This document shows, one piece after another, positions 11,155 to 22,708 of a DNA stretch of 64,000 nt (positions are counted from its first letter, which is position 1; each line of letters opens with the position of its first letter). The DNA lies in assembly GCA_023105745.1 (NCBI GenBank), contig JALGQZ010000004.1, positions 37,524,437 through 37,588,436 of the forward strand, given 5' to 3'. Under the pieces are notes generated by a model. The model made no database searches, was not told where the DNA came from, and worked only from the letters and a program-made list of their open reading frames with translations. The DNA comes from Austropuccinia psidii. Lineage: Eukaryota; Basidiomycota; Pucciniomycetes; Pucciniales; Sphaerophragmiaceae. The translations under genes were made by a program, and so were the position numbers.

Positions 11155-12782
11155 TGTCACAACCACAAGTAATGACCCTCCTTCATGGGTGTTGCAGCAA
11201 TCCAGCCTGGAACCAAGTTGGGGTCAATTGGGAACACCATATCCTTTATGGTCAATTGTCCCCCTTTGGCCATAGCACCTTCCCCTGGCCTTTTATGGCC
11301 TCAGGCCATATCCTGCCATCATTGGCCTCCCTGGCCAATTTCCATATCCCCAACCCCCAGGCATCTATCTTTGTTTTTGGGCCTGGGGGTGTCCCTTTGT
11401 CTCCTAGGGGGTTCTGGGCCCCCTATCCATAACCACCACCTTGGGACCACCCCTTGTCATTAGGGGGTCCAGGGCCTAAATGGCCTTTTTGGGCCATTTA
11501 GGCCCCCTATGGCCTCTACGGCCCGTCGGCCAATCAGGCCCCTTTTGGCCTAATCCAAAGAGGCCAAAAAGGGCTAAAGGGGGCAGTCCACTAGACCCCA
11601 AGGCCAGGTGGGTCCCAAACCACAATTGGCCCCACCTGAGCCATTTTTGGCCCCAAATCCCTCCAAACCCAAAATGGCCATGAAGACCCTCGGGACCCAT
11701 TTTGGCCAATGATCACCATGGGCCACGTTTCAGCCCATGGCCTCTGGTAACCACCAGAGGCCACCAGATCAGCTCAGAAATCCTTTCCCTCAACTAAAGG
11801 GGGATTTTCCCATTCCTCCGTGCATCCCATACTCAAGGTTGCAGGAGTAGTGCATATGGTATTATATACCATTATGCACCATTTTTGCTCAGCAATTCAA
11901 TGGTGACGCTTTCAGGACCAAATTCAATGATTCCAAATCAAGGTCACAAGATCCAACACCCATTTCAAAGGAGGACTCTTCAGCTCATCAGTCTGGCAAT
12001 CCAAGGCGGCTATCAGAAGACTATTCAAGGACCCCAACCACCTGGCTCTACAGGAGTTGGGCTGGAAATTACTTCAGGATTATTCCAAGGGGCATGCTCA
12101 GAGGTTATTCACATTAAATCAGTTTTCAAGGCAGCAAGTACTTCAATACTCCTTGGACAACTCAATTGGTCCATACAGACAGCAATCAATTATACCTGTA
12201 TTTCCCTGGGGCCAATTCATATTCCACTGTGGCAATTAAATCACACAGTTCAATTCTCAAGATGGCCAAAACTTTATTGACCCAATTAATATAATACAGT
12301 CAGATTGCTCACCTTCCAGGATCAGTCTCTCAGTTTTTCACATATACTGGCCACCTTTCATCACCTGGGGACTTTTTCCCCAGTTAATTGATATATTGGA
12401 CTTATTTTTATCCATATTTTCTTTTACCTTAAAGTAAATACTGATAATCTTAAGTCAGTCATTTGCACCTTTTCTTCTTTGCCTGTCAGTGGATATTAGT
12501 GGTCATATCCTTTACTAATTCCATTTCTTTTTCTGGCAGGTTGAAACAATGAATTGGGGATTCACTTGGTTGGCTTCTTGGCTTTTGGCTTTCTTATTTC
12601 TCTGGCCATTGGCTTCACTTACTATCTCTTATCTTTGAAATACTTGTCCTTATTCTTACTATTATCCTTTTTTAAGAAATTCAGTTTGCTTTATCTTTTC
12701 ATCTTTTTGAAGCCTTCCAAGTGAGTTCTTGATTTCTGAGTGCCAGGCCACTCTTGTTTTCTGTCCAAGAGCCCCTGTGACA
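11155..12782 (+). mobile_element. solo type-2 LTR inserted in element F
   Basis: This 1628-bp LTR starts TGTCACAACCACAAG and ends GCCCCTGTGACA. It is flanked by exact 5-bp repeats CTGTT (11150-11154 and 12783-12787). Element F RT lies on one side and the PR/RT start on the other, so this is a clean solo insertion. The first 600 bp are densely packed with GGCC. A TATA-like CATATA at 12341 precedes the hairpin CTGGGG/CCCCAG at 12365-12383. Its close relative is 41641-43295. Confidence 0.9.
12341..12383 (+). promoter_or_regulatory. TATA-like motif and CTGGGG hairpin in type-2 LTR
   Basis: CATATA (12341-12346) is followed 18 bp later by CTGGGG (12365-12370), a 7-base loop ACTTTTT, and CCCCAG (12378-12383). 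The same pair occurs at 20149-20166, 29417-29434 (one mismatch), 37275-37295, 42873-42891 and, on the minus strand, 19413-19431. Confidence 0.6.
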
Positions 12783-13470
12783 CTGTTCCTTGCTCATTGA
12801 ATTCTGCCTCTTCCAATTTTTCACTCATTAATAAATGTTTCTCTGGGCTTGTTTCTTCATTTTTTATATTAATTGTTTTCTCATTATCTAAGAAGCCAAA
12901 TTTTTTGTTTTATTGTCTCCTATGGTAAAATATCTAGCCTCTTTGTTTGAGATATCCATGCCATAAGTTGATAGGTAGGCATTTCCTAGTATGAAATGGT
13001 TCCTTGTACAATGATACATTAATAGAAGCTTGAACTTTATTCCAATAAATTGATATGGATGATTGAAAATAAATGTGAAATCAATAACTCCAACGGGTTT
13101 CATTTTTTTGCTTGCACAACTAAATTTTACCCCTTGTATTGGTATAGATTTCTCTTCCCAATCTGGTACAAATGCTTTTAGATAATATTTTCAAAAAGAA
13201 GGAGATTATGCTCCTGTTTCCAGACTTAATTTTCTCTCTAGCTTGGCTATCATAAAAATACTTATACTTCATTTTCCAGCTGTATAGCCCATTCCTTTTT
13301 CAGGTTTGGTTCTATTTGATTTGGAATCTCTTATATTCAAAAGGCATTTATCAGATGTTCCAATTTTTGGTAAATTGTAGCTTACATCCAGTAATTTGTA
13401 GATAAAATAAATATTATCAATTTGGGCATTAATTATTTTTATCTACTCACTTTTAGAAGTTTCTGATTCC
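12783..13470 (-). pseudogene. element F protease and start of RT
   Basis: The minus strand at 12888-13103 reads HFILGNAYLSTYGMDISN followed by FTIGDNKTKN. This aligns with the protease C-terminus of A (GFLLGTDYQRMYGIDIYNS) and E. From 12880 to 12787 the frame continues into the short acidic linker that precedes RT (SEKLEEAEFNEQG). It is then interrupted by the solo LTR. The catalytic Asp region lies in degraded sequence near 13300-13400. Confidence 0.75.
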
Positions 13471-15799
13471 TCATTTTCTCTCCTAGAACCAGATTCTTCT
13501 TCTTTGTTGTTGTGGTCTTTTGTTTCCACATTTTCAATGATTTTTCTTTTCATGGCAATAATTGTTCAAATGAAAAGTATCACCACATTTATGGAAGTTT
13601 TTTCCCATTAGTGTCTTTGTTTTTGGAAGGTTTTTTTTATATTTCTTGATAAATTGTGTATTTGAAATTTTTATGTACAGCTTTTTCCATTTTCTTCCAA
13701 TCTTGGTTCTTCTCCCAATTTCTTCCAGTGCATTAATGTAATCTTAGGTGGAATATAGTTCTATGAAGATTATTTTTAGGCCATGTTCTATTTCTCCTCC
13801 ACAATTTTTGTGTATTTTCATGTGTACAATTTCTTGTGAAATTTTTGGATATAATGGGTTAAATCTTTCAGCTTTTTTTCACAACCAAGCTAAAGTTTTG
13901 TCATTTTATAGGTAAAAAAATAAGTTTTCAAATGAGCTTATATATTCTATAGGACCAAGGATCATTTTACCACTTGGTGCGTATCTCATTTTTCCACCAC
14001 ACCAGGTAATTTGGCCATTTGGCTTTCTTATGCCATAATAGCATATTTTTGCAGAGTTTTCAAATAATGAATGTAATATTGCAGTTATTAAATCATATGG
14101 TATGGTATAATCATCTTGCAGAATTTCAATTGTTTTGATAATATCAATGTGGTCATATTCACCCTCACCTGTAAATGTTGGGCATTCTATAAGTTGGGAT
14201 TCTCCTTTATTAAAGCTTGATTATTGGCTTGGTGACCAACTATTTTGTGTAGGGATTTTTTATTCCTGCTTTTGGTATAACAGGGCTTCTTATATGAGAA
14301 AATGGGGTTGTGAAATTCGGCATATCTAAGTTAGCCTGATTGATTTTATCCATTTCCTCAGTAATTAGTCTTATTTCACTTTTAATGTAATATTTAAGCT
14401 TAATTCTTGCTTCATCACTTGTCTCGACATGGTCCAGAAGAAACGTTTGTAATGATGAAGTCTTTTATTTCAATTTTACAACAGAAATGGACAGTTCTTC
14501 TAATTTTCTTTCCTGTTGAATTATCAATAATTTGGTCAGAATTAATTGTCAAAGTCATTTCTTTGATATCTTCTATTTCCTTATACAACTATTGTTGTCC
14601 TTTGATTTACTTTTGAGTATTGTCAATTAAAGGTTTGAGTTTATTATTTTCAGCCATAAATTTGATGTTATCACTTTCTTTCTTATTTTTTGCACCAATT
14701 TTGGATAAATATAATATACTGCTGTTTGTTTCTTTTAATGATAATACCAATTTTTAATGTCTTTTGAAGGTAAGATACTATTTGTGATTTCTGTTAAGGT
14801 ATTTACGAAATCAGGAGAAAAATTTATTTTTTGAGAAATATGGTTGTCTAAGTCTTTGTTCCTCCTTCTTGAACTATAGAGAGGTTCTGGCCATGTTGAA
14901 AACATGTTTCATGGAATATCTGTGTATTATTGGGATCTGTTAACTGGGAGAGTATTGCTTCCTACAATCCTTTTTCTTTTTATTTTTTCCTGTCTTGGGA
15001 GGCTGTCTGGCTTGTGGCTAGCTGGTAGAAAATATTCAGTTTTCTTTCTTGAATGCTTCCATTATTGTGCTGTGCCATTGTTTTATCTTTTTAATATGAG
15101 GTTTGGATGATATTGGAGTCCATCCATTGAATTATTTCACCATTTCCTCCACCTGAATGAATTTCTTGAAGATGTTCCAGGATTTCATCACTCCTTGGTA
15201 GATTTGGGGAAAAATTTCCCAGTTCTTGTCTGTGCAGAGTGTGTAGTACTTCTTGTACTTGCTCAAATATGTTTCTACTTGAGCCCTCTGAAAATTATTT
15301 ATTTCTGTTTGAAAAAATCATACTTAGTTTCAATTTAGGTTCAGAAATGATAGGAATCTCAAGGAATTTCCTTTAAGATATGGCACTTCTTTGTATGGAT
15401 TCTTCTCAACTGGGGACTTTCATCTTTATTTTCCCTTTTGGGAGATTCTTTCTACATCTGAGTACACCTCAATTTTATTTGATGGAGAATTGGGAACCTC
15501 TTGGAATATTCATGTTAAGAAATAAGCAGATATGAATAGAAAATAGAAGAAAAAGTCCTTTGTATGGAATTTAAGAAAGTTGCTTAAATTCATAGCCCTG
15601 AATGGCGGGTCCTTGAAAAACAGATCCCTTTCATTTTATTTTTTTTAGTTGTTATTAATGTTGGAGATCTTTGAAAAATTTCTTCCACCAATTTCTCAAC
15701 AGCTGCTTGGTTATCCTCTGTTAGTTCATCTTCAAAAACTAAAAAAGAAAAAAAACATGATCCTTTTATGAAAAGAGGATTTTTGAAAAGATATGGCAA
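13471..15799 (-). pseudogene. element F Gag remnants
   Basis: A degraded zinc knuckle is visible in the reverse complement of about 13550-13610 (KCGDTFHLNNYCHEK), equivalent to the CHNCGSPDHYANNC of E. Core phrases around 13900-14200 correspond to the WxWW and GEYDH region. The segment at 15590-15799 (DELTEDNQAAVEKLVEEIFQ) is the only long clean stretch and its place in Gag is uncertain. No intact frame remains. Confidence 0.6.
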
Positions 15800-17002
15800 T
15801 TTCCATGTAAAAATTAGTTTTTATATTCTTCATGTATAAGAAATAAGTAAAAAATAGAGTAAAATGATTTTAAATTTGGTTTTTGATTTTTCAATTTTGA
15901 TTTTTTCGGAATAAAAAAATAATATGATTCTGCAATTAAATTATACAATAAACTTATTTTTTTAATTCAGAAATTTCTTGTTAAATCACTATAGTCACTC
16001 AAAGCAAGGTCCTTCCAGTCAAGTGTGTGAAAAACCATGTGTAAGAAAATACAATTAATCTTGAGATTCCTCAATAGCTTTCAAATTAAATAAATATGAA
16101 GCTATTATATAAATTATGATCATAAATATAATTTATCTTTGGATAAAACCAATTTTAATATTTGAAAAATGTCTTTTGAGTAAATATCATGGACAGGCCT
16201 GAAAATTTAAGATTTGACTATGAAACAATAAGTAAAAATCACTAATATTTTCCTTATTTTACTCTGGATTTTTTGATAAAGATGAATAATAAGGTTTAAA
16301 CAGCTATAATGATCATATATTATTACATTTAGCATGTGGAATACTTATAATATGTATAAGGAATGAAATAATATAATAAGATCTATATATTAATATTTGA
16401 TAAATTACTATATTTATTTAAATGTATCATTGCTATAAACAAATGATAAATTCATGGAAATTTTTATTTAATAATAAAAAAAATTTACAACAATAATATT
16501 GCTATGAATAAGGCTATATATTAATATGGATAATATTTAGATTAATGAATGATAACAGAGGAAAATATTATTATGAGAGAAAATAATCTACTTTTAACAC
16601 TTCATATAATAACTTTTATTAGTTTTCTGCCTAAGGAAGTACTTAAGAAGTCTTCAAAATGTATGTAAAATAAAAAATAGAGAGAAATACATACTTTACT
16701 ATTTGTAAATAGATTCACAGTATTTGAGAGAATTTCAACAAAGAATAAGAAAGGATTGATTTACTCATTTGGAATCGAGTGAGTAATACATGTGAAAATG
16801 TTTCTATTTTATAATGTCAGAGTTATATATTAAAAAAATGAAGTATTTTAGCTTTTATTTAATATCTTATTGAACTTTATGCATCTTAGGAGGAAAATGA
16901 AAAAGAAGGGTTCATTATACAACAAATATCCTTCCTTATAGAAGAAGTGTACTAATTTTATCCACTGGAATTGATCAATATTATAAGCTGTGTTGATGGT
17001 TA
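15800..17002. other. AT-rich stretch without recognisable gene
   Basis: About 1.2 kb of very AT-rich sequence without ORFs or LTR ends. It could be the 5' leader of minus-strand element F, since element E has a comparably long AT-rich leader, but I see no specific homology. Nothing else is supported. Confidence 0.4.
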
Positions 17003-18548
17003 TGTGACAAGTGCTCTTGGGAATAACAGGAGTGGCCTAGCACTCAGGAATCAAGCACTCACTTGGAGGGCTCCAGAAAACAAAAGCAATAGTTTAATAA
17101 TAAATCTCTGTAACAAAGAAAAAGAGAAAATAAAAATATTCAAAAGATAAGAATAGGTAAGCCAAAGGTCAAAGATCCAACCAAATGAATCCTCAATTCA
17201 CTGTTTCAGCATTCCAGAAAGAACAATGGAGTTAGTAAAGGATATGACTACCAATATCAATTGATGGGGAAGAAAAAGGTGCAAGTGACTGACTTATATA
17301 AATTATTATTTACTTCCAGAAATGAAAAAATTCAGTAGATTAATAAACTGGTGGAAAGGTCTTCCCAAATGTGAAGAGTGGCCAGTATAAGAAAAATCTT
17401 AGAATACTGATGCTGGAGGGTTGAGGACTCAACTGTATACATTTTATAAATATGTAGTTACTGTTTTGGAAAAATAAAGCATGGCTATCTTGAGTAATTA
17501 ACTGTGTGTATTTAAACGCTACAGTTTATAAATGAATTGACTCAAAGAGTTCAATGCTATACAGGTTGCTTGAATACAGCCTGTATGGATACATTGAGTT
17601 GACCAAAGAGTTCTGGAGCTCTTTATGCCTTGAAAACTGATTTTAGAATAACAACCTCTTGGAATTACATTGGAAAATATTGGCCAGTATTCCCTTTGAG
17701 GGATACTGTTGGAATGAAAATTATCAATACCTGAAGGGCCAGTTGATTTGTTTCCCCAGATAGTCTTCTGAGTATCCTTCATAAATCACAAGCTCAAGTT
17801 TCTGGAAGCTTTCCTTCAAAAGGCAGTGGTGGACTAATGACTTGACTTAAAATGAAAGAATGGAGTCTTAAGAGTGTCACCATTGACTTTCTGAGAAAAA
17901 TATTTCCTAATTGTATATAATACCACATATTCCCCATAAAATGTCCCTTCATACCTAGGTCCAAAATCAGGGAGGGCTTTCCCTTGTCTTGAGGGGAAAG
18001 TACAAGAATGAATGGTTGGTGTGCTCTGGTGGCTACCAGAGGTCATGGATTGAGTACTTAGGGCTCCCTGGTTCATGAGGGCATTTTGGACCTTGAGAGG
18101 TGTTGAGTCAATGGGCATGGCCACATTGATTTTATGCAAAAATGGGCCTAGAGGGGCCTATGGTCCATGGACCACAGCATACAGTCCATAGGCCCAAGAC
18201 CCCTAATCAAAGGGGGGTAGACGAAAATTCCTGGTTCTGCTTGAAGGTAAAATAGACCCCAGAAGGTCTCATAAGGGGCCAACACCCAATTCCAATGGAA
18301 TGTCCTGGGTTGAAAGGATTATGAAAATGGACTAAAAGGAAATGGGGTTCAGGATATGGCATCTGGGCTATAAAGGAAGGTTGAGGCCAGGATTATGCAG
18401 AAAAGGTGGGTGTGGCCCAGAATCCACTAGAAAATAAACAGGGAAACTTGTCCATAGAATTTATATCATGGAAAATTTTGCATAGAATGGTTAAGGAAAG
18501 GAATTGCCATAAACCACCAATTAGAGGGTATTTCCCCTGGCCGTGACA
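17003..18548 (-). repeat. type-2 LTR, minus strand
   Basis: The reverse complement starts TGTCACGGCC (18548) and ends AGAGCACTTGTCACA (17003). It includes the phrase CCAAGTGAGTGCTTGATTCC that typifies the 3' part of type-2 LTRs. The length of 1546 bp fits. The flanks GGTTA and AATTG do not match, so it may be a rearranged copy. Its hairpin near 17350 is degraded. Short minus-strand ORFs here are LTR artefacts. Confidence 0.75.
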
Positions 18549-18555
18549 AATTGTT

Positions 18556-19041
18556 GTCAGGATGAGTCTATTATGAAGTAATAATAAGTGTAATTACAGC
18601 TTTAAATATGAGTGTGAAACAGATATAAAGTAAAAGAAGTGATTTTCAATAGTATTCAGGGCTTTACCATGAAGACAGAGTGGTGGTGAGTGCTACTGAA
18701 TTCCATGGATGCAGTATTTATCAATTGATTTATTTTAAAAACAGGCTAAACCAATTATAAATATAATCATACCTTGTTATTTTAAAACATTATAACTGTT
18801 GGTAAAAATTTGTACTATGCATTATGGGGATTCTTCTTCAGGGCTGAGGAAGGTCAGTTTTTATCCTGAAAATGGGTGTAAGGGACCTTTAGTCCTGTCC
18901 ACATAGGAAGAGTGAATATTTTCACTTCAAATGGTAGGATTGTGGCTAATACACAGCCTGTATAGTCTAATTGGGCTCGGATGTGGCTTTTAAACCACAT
19001 CTGGGAACCTTGCAGCCCTCTTCTGACAGTTGTGATGCATA
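18556..19041 (-). repeat. type-1 LTR fragment, minus strand
   Basis: It starts TGTCAGGATGAGTC, the reverse complement of the type-1 LTR end. It runs through segments matching 62510-63018, including the GATGTGG...CCACATC inverted repeat near 18977-19002. About 70 bp are missing near 19010. It stops at 19041, where a type-2 fragment begins. It could be the 5' LTR of minus-strand element F. Confidence 0.7.
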
Positions 19042-19780
19042 TGTCACAGGGGCTCTTGGAAAAAACAAGAATTTCCTGGAAGTCAGGAATAAACAACTGG
19101 AAGGGAGGGCTGCAAAAGGGTAAAGAAATCATTTTAAGATATATTTGTTTAAGGAAAAATGAGAGAAATTAAAAATATTCCAAAGATAAGAAACAAAGGC
19201 ACAGGCCAAATCCCAAAGAGCCAACCAAATGAATTCTAAATTCACTTTTTCAGCCTTCCAGAAACAATAATGGAATTAGGAAAAGATATGACCACCAATA
19301 TCCACTGACACACAAAGAAAAATTGAAAACTGAATGACTTATGAATTTCAGTATTTACTTGAAAGAGAGAAAAGAAAATAGTTCTAAAAAGAAATGCAAT
19401 TAGATCAATTTACTGGGGAAATAGTCCCCAGGGGTGAAAAGGTGACCAGTATATATGGCATGTTGGACAACTGATCCTGAAGGGTTGATCACCCAACTGT
19501 ATTGATTTTTTTGGAAAATACATATTGAGCCAAATTATGAGCTGAAATGTGTTTCTTGAATTCCGAAAGTGGAGAATGAATTCACCCAATAGGATCAATA
19601 CCATACAGGTAACCTTGATACAGGCTGTATGGACCAATTAAGTTGGCCAAGGAGTTCCGGAGATCTTTCTGAATTGGAAACTGATTTGATAAACAAAACC
19701 CTTTGAAAGATTTCCTTGAAGAATACTTGGCTAGTGTTCCTTTGTGGAAGATACTGTTGTATTTAAATGGACAAAAAATA
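19042..19780 (-). repeat. type-2 LTR 3' part, minus strand
   Basis: TGTCACAGGGGCTCTTGG at 19042 is the reverse complement of the type-2 LTR end. The stem CTGGGG/CCCCAG at 19413-19431 and matches to 42480-43295 in reverse confirm it. The outer part is missing. The fragment meets a plus-strand type-2 LTR head to head at 19781. Confidence 0.75.
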
Positions 19781-20526
19781 TGAAACAACCACTAATCAGG
19801 GGTAAGGGTATTCATACTTACACCCACTCAAACATCTCAAACCAGCAAATCTGCTGTGTGTATCAGCATTCAGTTTCAGAAATCTTCCTTGCTGAAACAT
19901 GCATACAGTCTGGTTCATCAATACAGCCTGTCAATACTTGTACAGGTTGGAATTACCCAATACAGTTGGATACACCATTGCCAAACTGCATGATCACTCA
20001 ATACCACCATCTCTCCTATACAGATCCTGTACATCCATACAGGACCTGTATTGGCCAGACTCAATTCAATCATCAAATTGTCTCATGAAAATTCTCTGTC
20101 TGGATCAGGGCTGGTGATTCTCACAGATACCAGCCCCTCTTTCCCCCCCTGGGGATTTTTCCCCAGTTAGTTAATTTAGTTGATTTATTATTTTATAATT
20201 ATTCTTATCCTTATTTTTGGGTATTATAATTATTTAATTTTAAGTTAGTCTTTGCCTGTACAGTATGGGTTGGGTGGCTATATCCTTATTAACCCTTCTC
20301 TTTCCATTCTGACAGGTTGAAACAGTGGACTTGGACTTGTTTGTGGTTGGGTCTTTTATTCTTACTCTTATTATTTGTTACTGCTTTTCTTATACTCTTT
20401 TATTTAGTAATTCATCTCTTAAAACTACTCAGTGTATTCTTCTGTTACCATATCCTGAGCCCTCCATACGTAAGTCCCAGTGTACTGAGTGCCAGGCCCT
20501 CTTCACTTAGAAGAGCTCCTGTGACA
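19781..20526 (+). repeat. type-2 LTR (short form) at the 5' end of element B
   Basis: This 746-bp repeat starts TGAAACAACCACTAATC and ends GAGCTCCTGTGACA, and is nearly the same as 29047-29794. It carries the TATA-like/hairpin pair (20149-20166). Its 3' third matches the long type-2 LTRs, but it lacks their GGCC-rich block. The leader of element B follows directly, so it serves as the 5' LTR of B. Confidence 0.75.
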
Positions 20527-21214
20527 TTAATTGAATTAACTCATATTTGATTATTTATTTTCATTCATTTAACTTCATTTCTCTCATTCATAAATTATGA
20601 CTCTTTAATGATCTTATGATTCTCATGATTATGATTTTTCTATCTTCATTTTCATCTCATTCATTTTATTCATATCAAAATTGATTCTTTCATTTGTTAA
20701 TCATTTTCTGACCATCTCATTTCATTCTCAATTCTATTTCAATCAGATTTTTCTATTGTTTGTTTATTCAGGTCTATCAGGAGTTATTGATGGGTTAGTT
20801 TATTGGTTGATTGATTGGGATTCCTTTTGGTTATTGATTCAGCAATTCAGGATTTTATTTGTATTAGACTGATTGGATTTGGAATTCCTCAAGATAACTG
20901 ATTGATCCTCAAGAATTGATTATTGATTATTGATTGATTTTGATTCCTGAGGATATTGATTTGACTGATTGATTCCTCAAGACCTTGAATTGATATTGAA
21001 GACATTGACTTATTTATTGTTGAATTTTTCAAAAGTTATTTATATTTGATTGATTGCTGATATTGACTGAATTGATTGGTTGATTGACTGAATTTGTTTT
21101 CACCTCAAGACTGTTGATTGATTCCTCAAGATCATCAAGATTTCATTGATTATTAATTTGGCCAAGCTTTTATCCCTTAGTCTAAAGTATCATCAATTTT
21201 TCATTATTAGTTTC
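20527..21214 (+). other. 5' leader of element B
   Basis: T-rich, no ORF of note. It contains recurring TTGATTGATT and CCTCAAGA motifs and is homologous to the leaders of C (37580-38378) and J (32380-32694). It separates LTR and gag; I see no clear primer-binding site. Confidence 0.6.
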
Positions 21215-22576
21215 TCAAGAATTCCAGTTCAGAATACCCCTCCAGCCAAGAACACTAGATCTCAAAGAAATCCAGCTGTCCTCACTCTTACAGCAAGGGT
21301 TCCTCTTGACCGCACACCATCAGTTCATCAGCTGAGTTCAAACTTTGGCAGAGGACCACCAATGGAAGGAGAAGCACCCTCCAGAAGAGGGGGAATGAAA
21401 TCAAGAAGATCAAGATCCTTCACTGGCTTATTGGGTGGCTATCCTGGCATGTCTGAAGGTGCAAGATCAAGATCAGGGGAAGCTGAAGATGAAGAGGGGT
21501 GAGTCTGTGGAAGAGGAGGAGTCTGAAGAAGCTGTAGTGGCAACTTCCTTGAAAGGTGGGCCTGAGGCTTCTGAATCTGAAAATCTAGCCCATTATAATC
21601 AACCTCTTGTATCTCAAGCTGAACAAAACTTCCGCAAGATGACGGAGCAGATGACTCAATTCATGGGGAAACTCACTCAAGAAGTTGCTCCCAGGGACAA
21701 TTCCAAATCCCCTGCATTCAAAACTTCATCAATGAACGCACCTGATTCCTTTGATGGTACTCAAGCTCATAAATTGAGAGGATTTATCCCATCCTGTCAA
21801 TTGATTTTCCATAATGATCTGGAAAATTTCTTCTCTGACAGGAAGAAAGCTCTTAACTCAACTCCTTTTCTCACTGGTAGAGCTGGCAAATGAATTGAGC
21901 CCTACCTCTCCGAATTTTGGATGAAGAACCTTCCTACCTCCTCAATAATTGCAAGTTACTTGAAGCTCAATTATTCACTCTGTTTGGTGATCCCAATAAA
22001 GTCAGGAAAGCTGAACAAGAGTTAGACAATTTCAGGATGAAGAAAAGTGGTCATGTATCCTTGTACATTGCTGATTTCAGAAGCTTAATGTCAAGAATTG
22101 GAGATTGGGGAGAAAGAGCTTATATTCACGTTTATACAAGAGTATTGGCATCAAGAACTTTGGACCAGTTGGCTTCCAACCCTGGTAATTTTGATACTTC
22201 TCAAAAACTCATAAACATTACCTTGTAATTAGATACCAGATACCATGAGAGACAGAAAGAGAAAGGTAGTCCACAAGAAAAGAAGCCCCCTGTGACTGGA
22301 TCCAATTCTCCAACGCCTCATCAAGACTCATCTTCAAAAAGGCCTCACCACAAGAAGAATAAGAAGGGCAAGCAATTTCAAGCTTCAAAGGCCAAGCCCC
22401 ATTCTCCTCTCCTCTATAAGGACAATAAATTAATTGGTTCTGAAAAGGAGAGGAGCTTAAAAGAAGGGTTATGTACTTACTGTGGTGGAAAGCACCCAAT
22501 GGAAAAATGCTTCAAAAGGCCTCACAAAACGCCTGGGTCATCAAGAGGCTTCCCTAGCAAGCAGGGAAAAGCCTGA
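21215..22576 (+). pseudogene. element B Gag (type-2 chromodomain family), frameshifted
   Basis: The family start codon is lost: the sequence reads CCAGTTCAGAATACCCCTCC, where C has ATGCCTGTTCAA. N-terminal basic/acidic segments (PPAKNTRSQ, EEEESEEAVV) lie in two frames that switch near 21490. The Gag core follows with DGTQAHKLRGFIPSCQLIFH, broken at 21893. 21917-22228 has LYIADFRSLMSRIGDWGERA. The knuckle CTYCGGKHPMEKC near 22470-22510 has CX2CX3HX4C spacing, one residue shorter than the usual CX2CX4HX4C. It ends GKA-stop at 22576. It cannot yield full Gag. Confidence 0.85.
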
Positions 22577-22588
22577 GTGGCAATTGTG

Positions 22589-22642
22589 ATGTGTTCAATG
22601 GCTATCACGTATTTCCTTCAAGAGCACAATTGTGCACTGTGA
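22589..22642 (+). promoter_or_regulatory. gag-pol spacer of element B with mini-ORF and palindrome
   Basis: The only ATG soon after the gag stop opens a 17-codon frame that ends at 22642. It contains the 12-bp palindrome GCACAATTGTGC (22624-22635). Element C has an equivalent 18-codon frame (39693-39749) with the same EHNCA ending and palindrome (39731-39742). J keeps the palindrome with one change (34030-34041). It could affect re-initiation on pol. Confidence 0.45.
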
Positions 22643-22708
22643 ATACTAGTGTCAAGAAATATTTAAAGTTTCTTATTTTCTCTTCTGTCTCTGATATTTT
22701 TTTATAGT

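Larger units (their letters stand above)
9916..15799 (-). mobile_element. minus-strand type-1 Ty3 element F, decayed and split
   Basis: Reading the minus strand from 15799 down gives Gag remnants, a zinc knuckle, protease and RT, all resembling elements A and E. The copy is split by a type-2 solo LTR (11155-12782) and cut at 9916 by the LTR of element A, so RNase H and integrase are missing. Its 5' LTR may be the minus-strand type-1 fragment at 18556-19041, but another LTR and an AT-rich gap lie between. Confidence 0.8.

Noticed and set aside
11480..11709. Gly/Trp/Pro-rich ORFs on both strands
   Set aside because: They reflect the GGCC-rich LTR block; the same artefacts recur at 41600-42350.
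17834..18139. 101-codon minus-strand ORF
   Set aside because: It lies wholly in a minus-strand type-2 LTR and has no counterpart in the other LTR copies.
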